Assembly: GCF_028275115.1 (NCBI RefSeq)
Contig: NZ_JAQCNH010000041.1
Location: 19,918-83,917, forward strand
DNA length: 64,000 bases
Direction of reading: 5' to 3'
Source: Halorientalis sp.
GTDB lineage: Archaea > Halobacteriota > Halobacteria > Halobacteriales > Haloarculaceae
Part shown: positions 16,670-25,142 of the stretch, in pieces
How positions within the stretch are numbered: the stretch's first letter is position 1
Layout of the letters: the number at the start of each line of letters is the position of its first letter
Notes under the pieces: generated by a model
Told to the model about the DNA's origin: nothing
The model's database searches: none
Seen by the model: only the letters and a program-made list of their open reading frames with translations
Translations under genes and position numbers: made by a program

Positions 16670-17899
16670 ATGAACTACAATTACAGGTATCGGCTAAATC
16701 CGTCTGACAACCTCCGCGAGCGATTAGCGTGGACTGTCGATACCTGTAGGCAGGCCTACAACCATTTCCTCCACCGCCTCAACCGCCACGACGACACTTT
16801 ATCGTACTCCGAGCAGAAGCGCCTGCCGGACCTGAAAGACTGGTGGACTGACCTGCGAGACGTTCACTCGAAGGTGTTGCAGAAAGTCGTCCAGCGGTTG
16901 TACGACAACCTCTCGACACTCAAAGGCCGGAAGCAGAACGGCTACAGCGTCGGGGAGTTGAAGTGGAAAGCACCGGGAGAGTACCAATCGTTCACCTACA
17001 GTCAGTCCGGTTTCAAACTCAAAAACACGAGTGGTCGGACTCGACTCTGGCTCTCGAAGATTGGTGACATTCCCATCACGTTCCACCGCGACCTGCCCGA
17101 CGACGCCACCATCAAGACCGTCACGGTCAAACGCGAACCCACTGGCAACTGGTACGCCATCCTCGGCGTCGAAACGCCCAACGACCCACCCGAGAAGCCC
17201 GACGAAGTGACTGACGCAGTTGGTATCGACGTTGGTATCCTGAAATACGTCCACGATAGCGACGGGACCGCTGTCGAGTCGCCGGACTTCTCCGACGAAC
17301 GCGAGCGGTTGGAACGCGCTCAACGTAATCTCTCGCGGAAGGAACACGGCTCGAACAACTGGGAGGAACAACGCAAGACGGTCGCTCGACGCCACGCCGA
17401 CCTGAAGCGCAAGCGACGTGACTTCCTGCACAAACTTTCGGCGTACTACGCCCGTGAGTACGACCTTGTGGCAATCGAGGACTTGGACGCGAAGGGACTG
17501 GTCGAACTTCCGGGCAACTCTCGGAACCGCGCCGGGGCCTCATGGGGGACGTTCCTGCGAATGCTCGAATACAAGTGCGAGCGGGAAGGCACGCACTTCG
17601 TCGCGGTCGAGCCGGCAGGAACGACTAAAGAGTGTGTGGCGTGCGGTGTCGAGACAGACAAACCGCTGTGGGTCCGCGAACACTCGTGCCCGTCGTGTGG
17701 GTTCACCGCCGACCGGGACTGGAACGCGGCATGGAACATTCTTTCTCGCGCTCTCGAACAGGTAGGGACGGGCTGTCCCGAATCAACGCCTGTGGAGACT
17801 GCGCTCCCTACGGACACCGATTCGGTGTCTGCAAAGCGCGTCGTGGAAGCAGGAAGCCCCACCCTCAAGAAGCGAACCGCGTCAGCGGTGAGCGAGTAG
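16670..17899 (+). CDS. tnpB: TnpB, RNA-guided nuclease of an IS1341-type element
   Basis: 409 aa. The OrfB helix-turn-helix N-terminus is followed by a RuvC-like core: first Asp in AVGIDVGILKY (about residue 184), Glu in LVAIEDLDAKG (about 267), last Asp in TADRDWNAAWN (about 347). A four-Cys zinc finger CVACG...CPSCG lies near 322-344. All catalytic residues are intact and there is no frameshift, so it could still cut DNA using an RNA transcribed from its own 3' end. Its last codons form one arm of a strong stem with sequence just after the stop. Confidence 0.92.
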   Translation: MNYNYRYRLNPSDNLRERLAWTVDTCRQAYNHFLHRLNRHDDTLSYSEQKRLPDLKDWWTDLRDVHSKVLQKVVQRLYDNLSTLKGRKQNGYSVGELKWKAPGEYQSFTYSQSGFKLKNTSGRTRLWLSKIGDIPITFHRDLPDDATIKTVTVKREPTGNWYAILGVETPNDPPEKPDEVTDAVGIDVGILKYVHDSDGTAVESPDFSDERERLERAQRNLSRKEHGSNNWEEQRKTVARRHADLKRKRRDFLHKLSAYYAREYDLVAIEDLDAKGLVELPGNSRNRAGASWGTFLRMLEYKCEREGTHFVAVEPAGTTKECVACGVETDKPLWVREHSCPSCGFTADRDWNAAWNILSRALEQVGTGCPESTPVETALPTDTDSVSAKRVVEAGSPTLKKRTASAVSE

Positions 17900-17906
17900 G
17901 GTGGGG
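17857..17906 (+). ncRNA. Omega-RNA (reRNA) 3' scaffold stem of the TnpB element
   Basis: CCCCACCCT (17857-17865) and AGGGTGGGG (17898-17906) form a perfect 9-base stem enclosing the last tnpB codons and its stop. TnpB guide RNAs are known to come from this location, and sense overlapping transcripts are reported at IS1341 3' ends in halophiles. The guide part would continue beyond 17906 into the flank. The 5' end of the RNA cannot be read from sequence. Confidence 0.55.
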
Positions 17907-18242
17907 AGGAAGTCACCACACCGCCTGACAGCCAACTGTGGCGACCCCGAACGAGTACGACGGCGAGGGGGCGGCTGCTTCCCCGCGAGCACGAGGCCAC
18001 TATCGACGGCGCGACCGACGTTCCGAGAGCACACATCGTCGCCGCCACGATTGTCATCGACGTGGTCCAGGGAAACCGACTCTCCAACCCCATTATCACT
18101 CGTAGAAATCAGAACCTGCCGGCAGCACCTCTCTCCCACGAAGTATCATCGGTGAAAACTCACTCTCGACTCACGTATCACCGCTTTCCGTGCGCGAACG
18201 GTGGCCCTGATTTATAATGCCAGCTATCATCTCTCGGCCACA
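17907..18242. other. Gene-free stretch between the TnpB element and the minD-family gene
   Basis: About 335 bases with no convincing reading frame on either strand. It holds the right flank of the TnpB element (where any guide sequence would lie) and, at its end, the TATA box of the minD-family gene. No hairpins or repeats stood out. Confidence 0.5.
18211..18218 (+). promoter_or_regulatory. TATA box of the minD-family gene
   Basis: TTTATAAT lies 25-32 bases upstream of ATG 18243, the spacing for a leaderless haloarchaeal transcript. It decides between ATG 18243 and a longer in-frame start at 18201. Confidence 0.65.
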
Positions 18243-19190
18243 ATGCCAGCCACAGTCTACGCAGTTGCCGGCGGCAAAGGCGGTGTCGGCAAGACGACCA
18301 CGGCGGCGAACCTCGCGGCGACGTTGCGAGCGACGGGTCGAGAGGTCGTCCTCGTGGACGCCGACCTGGCGATGTCGAACCTCCAGGGTATCGTCGGCAT
18401 CGACCACGATCCGACGATTCACGACGTCCTCGCCGGGAACGCCGATCTCGAAGACGCCGTCGTTGGCGAGTCGTCCGACGCCCTCGACGCAGCCGGTCGA
18501 CTCGACGTCCTGCCGGGAGCCAGCGAACTCGACGCCTTCGCCGCCGCGGACCCCAGCGCGATCACGGAGGTCGTCGACGTCCTCGCTGACCGGTACGATG
18601 CCATCGTCCTCGACACCGCCAGCGGTGTCTCCCGGGAGAGTGCCATCCCGATCGAGGCGGCCGACGAGACCATCGTGATGACGACACCCGACCAGGCCGC
18701 CGTGTTCGACGCGAAAAAAACCGCGGAGTTCGCCCGCGGCCTCGACTGCTCCGTCGCCGGCATCGTCGTCTCCCGGACCTGTCAGGGGCTGTCCGACGAG
18801 GAAATCGTCGAGACCGTCGGTGCCGATCACCTCGCTACGGTCCCCGACTTGGACATGCCCGGTGTCGACCCGCTGCTGCCCTACCGTACCCTGGTCGTCC
18901 GGTTGCTCATCGGGCACGACGTGGCGACCGACCCCTCCGCGGTGCTCGATATCGAGCCCGGACAGACCCCTCGGATCACCAAGACGCTCAAACCGACGCC
19001 CGAGACGTCGGCTGCGAGCGTCGAGGTGAGCGCACCAGTGTCGTCCGGTGGGAGTCGGGACGAGGCGGCGGGGACGACGGCTACCGACGGGAACGGCGGG
19101 ACGGTCGCCGCCGAGGAACTGACTGACGAGACCGAGGACGAAGAGAAGGGAAGCCGCTTGGGCCGGTTCGTCGACGCGCTCGGTCGGTGA
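18243..19190 (+). CDS. MinD/ParA-family P-loop ATPase
   Basis: 315 aa. The deviant Walker A KGGVGKTT lies near residue 10, followed by VLVDADLAMSNLQ and VLDTASGVSRES typical of MinD. An Ala/Thr/Glu-rich linker (about 245-295) leads to a short amphipathic C-terminal helix, KGSRLGRFVDALGR, like the membrane-targeting helix of MinD. Haloarchaea carry several MinD paralogs. One positions chemosensory arrays and archaella rather than the division site, so a positioning role is likely but its cargo is unknown. Confidence 0.88.
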   Translation: MPATVYAVAGGKGGVGKTTTAANLAATLRATGREVVLVDADLAMSNLQGIVGIDHDPTIHDVLAGNADLEDAVVGESSDALDAAGRLDVLPGASELDAFAAADPSAITEVVDVLADRYDAIVLDTASGVSRESAIPIEAADETIVMTTPDQAAVFDAKKTAEFARGLDCSVAGIVVSRTCQGLSDEEIVETVGADHLATVPDLDMPGVDPLLPYRTLVVRLLIGHDVATDPSAVLDIEPGQTPRITKTLKPTPETSAASVEVSAPVSSGGSRDEAAGTTATDGNGGTVAAEELTDETEDEEKGSRLGRFVDALGR

Positions 19191-19196
19191 CCGCGC

Positions 19197-19847
19197 CTAC
19201 GTCCTGTGGACCACGCTGATTGCCACCTGTCCAGACAGACTCCCGCAGACACCACACAGCAGGCCGTAGCCGAGAACGTACAGCATCGTGCCTGCGCGGG
19301 ACGGTTGGTAGAGGACATTGTCGACGTTCAGGGTGAACACAAAGGTACCGGCCAGTGCGATCAGCACGTACCCAGTTCCCATGGCTGCCCCGGTCGCCAC
19401 CGCGGCCGTCGTGCTCCGCCGCACGGGGACCCGAACGAAGGTGAACAGGGCGCTCGCGACGGTGAGCACGACCGCCGGGAGGAACCGGTAGAGCAGTGGG
19501 TCCCCGACCAGCGGCAGATAGTCCATCGTCATCGGAACGCTGTCCGGTAGCGCTGTCGTCACGCCGGTCACGACGACGTTGTGTGCGTTGTAAAACAGGA
19601 ACCCGACCCGGATCGGCAGGTCTCCCTCTGGCAGTGACAGGGGTGCAGCGACGACCGTCGCGAACAGTCCAACGTACCCGAGTAGAAACGCCCCGAAACC
19701 GGCACTGAACGCGGGAAACCAGGGGAACGTCTCGAGCCAGAACTCCACTCGCACGTCTAGTGGCAGTTCCTCCCGCTCGACGCCAGCCTCTCCGACCGGT
19801 GCCGTGACTCGCTCTTCGTCCGTGGCTCTCGGTTCTCTGACTGTCAC
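19197..19847 (-). CDS. Haloarchaeal multi-pass membrane protein of unknown function
   Basis: 216 aa. A cytoplasmic acidic N-terminus (about 50 residues) is followed by five to six hydrophobic segments, including FGAFLLGYVGLFATVV, AVVLTVASALFTFV, and GTGYVLIALAGTFVF. The loops are short, and a C-terminal GLLCGVCGSLSGQ stretch is glycine-rich. No transporter signature is recognised. It converges on the minD-family gene with a 6-base gap. Confidence 0.75.
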   Translation of the reverse strand: MTVREPRATDEERVTAPVGEAGVEREELPLDVRVEFWLETFPWFPAFSAGFGAFLLGYVGLFATVVAAPLSLPEGDLPIRVGFLFYNAHNVVVTGVTTALPDSVPMTMDYLPLVGDPLLYRFLPAVVLTVASALFTFVRVPVRRSTTAAVATGAAMGTGYVLIALAGTFVFTLNVDNVLYQPSRAGTMLYVLGYGLLCGVCGSLSGQVAISVVHRT

Positions 19848-19871
19848 ATTGTCTCACATACTCGTAGTCGG

Positions 19872-19878
19872 AAAAAAA
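19872..19878 (-). terminator. Oligo-T terminator after the SDR gene
   Basis: Seven A on the plus strand, so T7 on the minus strand, 11-17 bases past the SDR stop codon and before the membrane gene. Oligo-T runs suffice for termination in archaea. Confidence 0.5.
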
Positions 19879-19888
19879 CGTTCCGGCG

Positions 19889-20626
19889 TCACACCTGTTC
19901 GGGTAACCACCCACCCGACACCTCGATGTTCGCGCCGCTGAGGTAGTCACTGTCCGGATCGAGGAACAGGAGCGTAGGCCGAATCAGGTCCGAGAAGGCG
20001 GCCGGCCGGCCCCGAGGGAGGTCGTCGGGGAACTCCTCCGAGTTCTCGACGACGTACGGCGAGACCGCGTTGACAGTGATTCCGTCGTCGACGGTGTCTC
20101 CGGCCAACATCCGCGTGAACATCGCAACGCCCGTCTTCGCGACGAAGTACGGGAAGTTTTTCGGGCTGACCAGTGCTCGGTCGGCACCCGCGTACCCAAT
20201 GTTGACGATCCGTCCGTGCCCGGCCGCCCGCATTCCCGGAAGCGCCCGTTTCGAGCAGAGGTAGGTCCCGTCGAGATTCGTCTCCAGCACGGCCTTCCAC
20301 GTCGCGAACGACATCTCTTCCCAGTGGACCGGCGCGAACGCGCCCACGTTGTTCACAAGCACGTCTACCGTTCCGAGGTCCGCCTCGACTGTCGAAAAAA
20401 GCGCGTCCACCTCGTCGGGGTCCGTCACATCGGCCTCGACGGATACCGCGTCGACGCCCGCCTCGCGGGCGCGCTCGACCACCTCGGTCGCGGCCGCGTC
20501 GCTCGTCCGGTAGTGAACGGCCACGTCGGCACCGCAGGCCGCGATGGAGAGCAGAAGCTCCCGGCCGACGCCTCTCGCACTCCCTGTCACCAGGGCCGTC
20601 TGCCCCGAGAGGTCGGGTGTGTGCAT
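19889..20626 (-). CDS. SDR family oxidoreductase (FabG-like) with altered catalytic Ser
   Basis: 245 aa Rossmann enzyme. TGSARGVGREL (residues 15-25) binds NAD(P), NNVGAF replaces the usual NNAG, and the catalytic pair YFVAK (Tyr-x3-Lys) is present near residue 162. The position usually occupied by the catalytic Ser reads NIGYAGAD, so Ser is replaced. A subgroup of SDRs with a GF/GY here exists. No substrate can be proposed. Confidence 0.85.
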   Translation of the reverse strand: MHTPDLSGQTALVTGSARGVGRELLLSIAACGADVAVHYRTSDAAATEVVERAREAGVDAVSVEADVTDPDEVDALFSTVEADLGTVDVLVNNVGAFAPVHWEEMSFATWKAVLETNLDGTYLCSKRALPGMRAAGHGRIVNIGYAGADRALVSPKNFPYFVAKTGVAMFTRMLAGDTVDDGITVNAVSPYVVENSEEFPDDLPRGRPAAFSDLIRPTLLFLDPDSDYLSGANIEVSGGWLPEQV

Positions 20627-20669
20627 ACCCCTGCTAGTGACGCCGGGCGCTTAATCCGCCCGGCCTCGA

Positions 20670-23423
20670 TCAGTCCTCGGCAGTCGAGTCCGTGTCGGCG
20701 GGCGGTTCCGTCGTCTCGTCTTCGGTGTCACCCGATTCGCCCGCGTCTGTCGGGTCCGCGCCGTCGTCGGTGGCCGAGTCGCCGTTCGCGCTGGCCGTCG
20801 CGCCGCCGTTTGCCGCGGCGTCGGCTTCCGAGACCGAGTCGGTGTCCAGTAGCGACTCAGTGACCGACGCGTCCCCGCTGGACGCGACCACGTCGGGGTT
20901 TGGCGTCCCGGTTGCGGGCTCCGGGCCGAGCGTCGGCGAGGGACCGCCGCCGCCCGTGGTCGCCGTCGCGCCGGCGTCGTAACCGACGAGGCGGTCCCAC
21001 AGCACCAGCGCCGCCGGGAGAACGAAGATCGACGTGAGGAACGCGTAGACGATGCTCACGGCGGTCAGGATGCCGAACTGACCGATAGCGGGGAACAGCG
21101 CCAGGCCCAGCACGCCGATCCCGAAGACCGTGGTGAGCATGCTGCCGAGCAGCGCCCCGCCGGTGCCTCGGACCGTTCGGTCCAGCGCCGTCACGAGGTC
21201 GTACTCCCGGCGTTCGTCGGCAAAGCGGTGGGTCACGTGGACGGAGTAGTCGATTCCCAGTCCGATAGTGATCGCCAGCATCGTCGCCGTGATGGCGTTG
21301 AACGGGATTCCCGCGAACCGCATCGTCGCCGCGACCAGTGTGACCGTCGTGATGATCGGAACCACGTTCGCGATGCCAAGCGTCGCCCGGCCCTCGATGA
21401 CGTAGTAGACCAGCAGCAGGAACAGCGTCGCGCCGAGTAAGGCGAGCGCCAGGCTCTCGATAGCCGAGGTGAAAATCACGTCCGAAACCGCCTGGAAGAC
21501 GACCGTCTCGCCGGTCGCGACGGTGTGGAACCGGAAGCTGCCGGCCATCTCGCGGGCATCGGCGGTGATCTCGCTCTGTTCAGCACCGGACTCGACCGTG
21601 TAGACGACGCGACTGGCCCGACGGTCCTCGGTCATGTAGTCGAGCGCCTGCCCGCGGGCCGGCGAGGACAGCAACGCGTCGTAGACATCGCCGAGGTTCC
21701 GGTCGGGAACGCCGTTCCCGTCGACGTCGTTACGGGCGACCAGAGCGGCGAACGACTCGTTCTGCTCGGCGCGGTTCTGAATCACCGTGACGATGCTCGT
21801 CGAGTCGGCGCGGCGCTCGTCGTCCGTGATGACGGTGTCGGGCGGGTCCGAACTGGCCCGGTGGATGTCTTCCAGAGCCGTCGGCCTCTCTAACCGCCCC
21901 TCGACGTACATCGTCACCGAGTCCGACTGTGTGGAGTCGAACGTGTCTTCGAGGAAGTTCGTCGTCTCTGTGACGGTGTACTCGTTGGGCTTGAACGGTT
22001 CGGGTAACTCCATCACCCAGTCGGGGTTGTCCTCTGGCGGGAGGAAGTCCTCCTGTGCGAAGGAGGTGTTGACGCCGGTCGCGTAGTAGCCTGCACCGAC
22101 GGTCCCGAGCAGGACGAGAACCAGGAAGATGGCGGGCGCGCGGTTGGCGACGACGACCCCGACGCGGAGAACGCTTCCCAGCGCGGAGTCTTCCGACCCC
22201 ACCGGAGTCTGGCTGAACGTCGGGATCGGGATCCTGTCGCGCCTCCGGTCGAGCCACACCTTCGCCGCCGGGAGGAAGATTCCGAAGATCAGAAAGGTAA
22301 AGACGATTCCGATGCTCGCGACGACCCCGAAGTCCCGAATCGGCGGCAGGTCGCTGACGAGGTTGGCGGCGAAGCCGATGACGGTCGTTCCGGTGACGAT
22401 GAAGAAGGCCACGAGCAACTGGTCGGTCGTGACCCGCATCGACTCCTCGATGGAGTAGTCTTGGACTCGCTCCTCGCGGTACCGGTTGATGGCGTGAATG
22501 CCGAAGTCGATCCCGACCGCCAGTAACAGCGGCGGCACGGCGATCAGCATCTGGCTGAACGGGATGCCGGCCAGGCCCATGAACCCGAAGGTCCAGACGA
22601 TGCCCATCACCAGTGCGACCACGCCCAGCAGCAGGTCGAGCAGGTCCCGGTACGCGATGATCAGGAAAAACGTGATGAAGATCACCGCGGCCGGCACGAC
22701 GATCAACAGCGAGTCGATAATAACGTTCGAGAACTCGCCGGCCAGCACGCCCGAGCCGAACACCTGAATGTTACCGCCAGTGGTCGAAACCGCGAAGATC
22801 GATTGCTCTTGGATCGGCGTCAGTGGGCTTGACCCGCCCTGTCCCGACCCCGACGACAGCCCCGCGGGCACCTCGTGGCTCACCGTGCCGATAGTGGCTG
22901 TCGCGGTCGCGGACCCGCGGTTGAAATCGTTACTCAGGAGGCTCGTAAACTGCGGGCTTCGCCCGGCCGCCTGCGCGACCGCGCGGTCGATTTCGCCGGC
23001 GGTCGCATCCTCGACGACATCGATTTGTGCCGAAAGCGTCGTCGCAGACGGGTCGAGCTGTGTGGCGACGATACGGGCCGCACTCGCCGTCGAGGTCACG
23101 CGCAGGGAGTCACGCTGTTCGAGACGGTCCTGTGCACGGAGCATCGCCAGCAGCGACTCCTTGTCGAGGACGTTCCGGTTTTGCTGAATCAGCGACGTGC
23201 TCCCCGTGTCGGCAGCGAACGACGGAGAGAACTTCTCGTTGACCTGGGTGAACGCCTCCTCGGCCGGGAGCCCGGTCGTGAACTGCGAGGTTCCGGCGGA
23301 GGTACTAACGCTGCCCAGCCCCACCGTGAACAGGGCAGTCACGACGAGGAAGACGACGATAATCCGGCCGGGCCGTTCGACGATAGTCTCGTCGACCCGG
23401 TCGATGACGCGCTGGTAGTCCAT
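20670..23423 (-). CDS. RND superfamily (MMPL/SSD) exporter
   Basis: 917 aa. Two repeats, each with one helix, a large exterior domain and five further helices: residues about 15-430 and 430-830. Motifs such as GIDFGIHAINRYREER and GLGIDYSVHVTHRFADE contain the conserved GxD proton-relay region of RND proteins. An acidic, disordered tail of about 90 residues follows. It starts one base after the stop of the COG1361 gene, so both form an operon. Archaeal RND proteins of this type export lipids or drugs, but the substrate here is unknown. Confidence 0.9.
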   Translation of the reverse strand: MDYQRVIDRVDETIVERPGRIIVVFLVVTALFTVGLGSVSTSAGTSQFTTGLPAEEAFTQVNEKFSPSFAADTGSTSLIQQNRNVLDKESLLAMLRAQDRLEQRDSLRVTSTASAARIVATQLDPSATTLSAQIDVVEDATAGEIDRAVAQAAGRSPQFTSLLSNDFNRGSATATATIGTVSHEVPAGLSSGSGQGGSSPLTPIQEQSIFAVSTTGGNIQVFGSGVLAGEFSNVIIDSLLIVVPAAVIFITFFLIIAYRDLLDLLLGVVALVMGIVWTFGFMGLAGIPFSQMLIAVPPLLLAVGIDFGIHAINRYREERVQDYSIEESMRVTTDQLLVAFFIVTGTTVIGFAANLVSDLPPIRDFGVVASIGIVFTFLIFGIFLPAAKVWLDRRRDRIPIPTFSQTPVGSEDSALGSVLRVGVVVANRAPAIFLVLVLLGTVGAGYYATGVNTSFAQEDFLPPEDNPDWVMELPEPFKPNEYTVTETTNFLEDTFDSTQSDSVTMYVEGRLERPTALEDIHRASSDPPDTVITDDERRADSTSIVTVIQNRAEQNESFAALVARNDVDGNGVPDRNLGDVYDALLSSPARGQALDYMTEDRRASRVVYTVESGAEQSEITADAREMAGSFRFHTVATGETVVFQAVSDVIFTSAIESLALALLGATLFLLLVYYVIEGRATLGIANVVPIITTVTLVAATMRFAGIPFNAITATMLAITIGLGIDYSVHVTHRFADERREYDLVTALDRTVRGTGGALLGSMLTTVFGIGVLGLALFPAIGQFGILTAVSIVYAFLTSIFVLPAALVLWDRLVGYDAGATATTGGGGPSPTLGPEPATGTPNPDVVASSGDASVTESLLDTDSVSEADAAANGGATASANGDSATDDGADPTDAGESGDTEDETTEPPADTDSTAED

Positions 23424-23424
23424 G

Positions 23425-25014
23425 TTAGCGGAAGCGCATGTAACCGCCGATGGCGACGACGACGACGACACCGACGCCGATCAGCGGGAGCGGGAAGCCA
23501 CCGCCGCCGCTGCTCTCTTCGACGTCGATGGGGAGGCGGTAGCGGTCCGAGAGCAGCGTGTCGCCGTCCGCGTCGTCGTACTCGAAGTCAACCGACAGCG
23601 GGTACTGTTTGGGCAACGCGTCGCTGGCTCCGACGCTGAAACCGATCGTCGTCGACTCGCCGGGCCCGAGTTCGTCGATGTACGCCTCGGAGTCTGAGAC
23701 GCTGATCGGGCTGTCTGCGAACATCTTCGCCGAGATAGCCGACAGTGTCTCGTTGGCCGTGTTGGTGACCTCGACACCGATGGTGGTCGAGCCGCCGTCC
23801 TCCACCGAACCGTTGACGATGCTGACGGCGAACGCGTCCGAGCCGGGTGCCACGTCCACCCGGGCCGGGAGGTCGTCGCTCGTGCGCGAGTCGCCCTCGG
23901 TGTCGCGGTAGTCGGCGACGAAGACGAACTGCTTGGGGCCGCTCGCCGCGGCGTCGTTGACCTCTATCTCCATGTCGAAGTCGGCCGCCTGCCCCGGTTC
24001 GAGCGTGCCGACGGAGTACTCCCGGTCGGTGGGGTTGAGATTCTGTAACTGGCCGGTGAGTCGGACGACCACGTCACGGGCCACCAAGTCACCGCCGTTC
24101 CGGACGGTGCCCGAAATGGTGCCGTCCTCGCCGACCCGGAGCGAGGGCTCGACGTTCGACAGCTCGAAATTCGTCTCCGGCAGCGGGGTCACGCCCAGCG
24201 AGCGGCTCTTGGACTGCCGGGTGACACCGTCGCTGTCGTCGTAGCTAGCGGTCACGCGGAAGGCGTAGCGCTGTTGTTCGGCGTTGTCCGACGCCGTGAC
24301 GCGGTACTCGATGGTCTTTCGCTCGCCAGGCTCCCACTCACCGGCGTACCGGGTCCCGGAACTCGACTGACCGAACGTGAGGTCGCTGTTCAGCGACTCC
24401 AACTCGACACTCGCGTCGCTGGCCGTCTCGGTGCCCGTGTTCTCCATGATGACACCGACCGTCCCGGTCGATCCGATCTGCACGTCGGACTCGGTGTCGA
24501 CGATCTCGAAACGAGCGCTGTCCTCGACCCGGAGCGTCACCTGGAACGTGTCCGTCTCGCTCTGTTCGTTGTAACTTCGCAGACCCGCGTCGGACTGGGT
24601 AATCTTCGAGTAGTACTCGTACTCGACTTCCGCCGTTAGGGTGTAAATCCCGGGCTCTGCGTTCTCGGCTACGCTGATGTCGAACGGCACCTGAGTCGAG
24701 GACTCGCCGGACAACTGTCCGACGGTCCGCTGGTTGGTTTCGATTGTCACCGGTGCCGACCCGGAGCGCAGGTCGACCGTCATTCCGCGGGCCTTGGTGA
24801 CCTGTGACTCCAGCCCACTGGCGGACCCGTAGTCGACTTCGCCCTGGTTGTTGACCTGCAGATTCAGCGTTCTGTCCTCGCCCTGCGTGACACGGCTGTC
24901 GTCGAGAGACGCCGATAGCTCCGGGTTACCAGACACGACGAACCCGCCGAGCGCCGGCATCGGGACTAAAAACAATGCAACGACTGCAAGAGCTGCGAGT
25001 TGTGATCCTCTCAT
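23425..25014 (-). CDS. Secreted COG1361-type S-layer-like protein with C-terminal anchor
   Basis: 529 aa. Sec-type signal peptide (residues 1-25) followed by four or five Ig-like CARDB/NEW3 repeats, each with a GESTT or PGQxxxF type strand. A Gly-rich spacer and a single C-terminal helix (PLPLIGVGVVVVVAIGGY) end in MRFR, so the protein is membrane-anchored outside the cell. Such genes often pair with RND pumps in haloarchaea, possibly as a periplasm-side adaptor. Its promoter region carries two palindromes shared with the tetR promoter. Confidence 0.87.
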   Translation of the reverse strand: MRGSQLAALAVVALFLVPMPALGGFVVSGNPELSASLDDSRVTQGEDRTLNLQVNNQGEVDYGSASGLESQVTKARGMTVDLRSGSAPVTIETNQRTVGQLSGESSTQVPFDISVAENAEPGIYTLTAEVEYEYYSKITQSDAGLRSYNEQSETDTFQVTLRVEDSARFEIVDTESDVQIGSTGTVGVIMENTGTETASDASVELESLNSDLTFGQSSSGTRYAGEWEPGERKTIEYRVTASDNAEQQRYAFRVTASYDDSDGVTRQSKSRSLGVTPLPETNFELSNVEPSLRVGEDGTISGTVRNGGDLVARDVVVRLTGQLQNLNPTDREYSVGTLEPGQAADFDMEIEVNDAAASGPKQFVFVADYRDTEGDSRTSDDLPARVDVAPGSDAFAVSIVNGSVEDGGSTTIGVEVTNTANETLSAISAKMFADSPISVSDSEAYIDELGPGESTTIGFSVGASDALPKQYPLSVDFEYDDADGDTLLSDRYRLPIDVEESSGGGGFPLPLIGVGVVVVVAIGGYMRFR

Positions 25015-25017
25015 GCT

Positions 25018-25036
25018 TGATTGAACGTTCAGTCAG
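25018..25036. promoter_or_regulatory. TetR-type operator, site 1
   Basis: TGAACGTTCA (25022-25031) is a perfect palindrome inside a longer near-palindrome, GATTGAACGTTCAGTC. It lies 4-22 bases upstream of the COG1361 gene start, where bound repressor would block transcription initiation. Confidence 0.6.
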
Positions 25037-25049
25037 TACGCTTGTCTGA

Positions 25050-25065
25050 TTGAATGTTTATTCAA
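25050..25065. promoter_or_regulatory. TetR-type operator, site 2 (overlaps probable TATA)
   Basis: TTGAAT-GTTT-ATTCAA, 6-base arms with a 4-base spacer. The AT-rich centre could also be the TATA box of the COG1361/RND operon, so binding here would exclude the transcription factor. Confidence 0.55.
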
Positions 25066-25121
25066 CACAAGTATCTTTTCATTCGTTTCCCGGCATCGGG
25101 AGCCGAAAAACTATTAATCGG

Positions 25122-25139
25122 TGATTGAATATTCAATCA
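25122..25139. promoter_or_regulatory. TetR-type operator, site 3 (tetR promoter)
   Basis: TGATTGAATATTCAATCA, a perfect 18-base palindrome ending 3 bases before ATG 25143 and just downstream of the TATA-like CTATTAAT (25111-25118). It shares the TTGAA...TTCAA arms with sites 1 and 2 and fits autorepression. Confidence 0.75.
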
Positions 25140-25142
25140 ACA

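Larger units (their letters stand above)
16526..17906 (+). mobile_element. IS1341-type element (DUF2080 + TnpB, no TnpA)
   Basis: Contains a DUF2080-type small protein abutting an intact tnpB, plus a 3' stem-loop. No tnpA (HUH transposase) is present, so the element cannot transpose alone. The true ends could not be fixed. The left part probably includes the hairpins at 16384-16432, and the right end lies at or shortly after 17906. It sits between uvrA and a minD-family gene. Confidence 0.85.

Noticed and set aside
17907..18155. Small plus- and minus-strand frames after the TnpB element
   Set aside because: Composition is not acidic and there is no start signal; they look like the non-coding flank.
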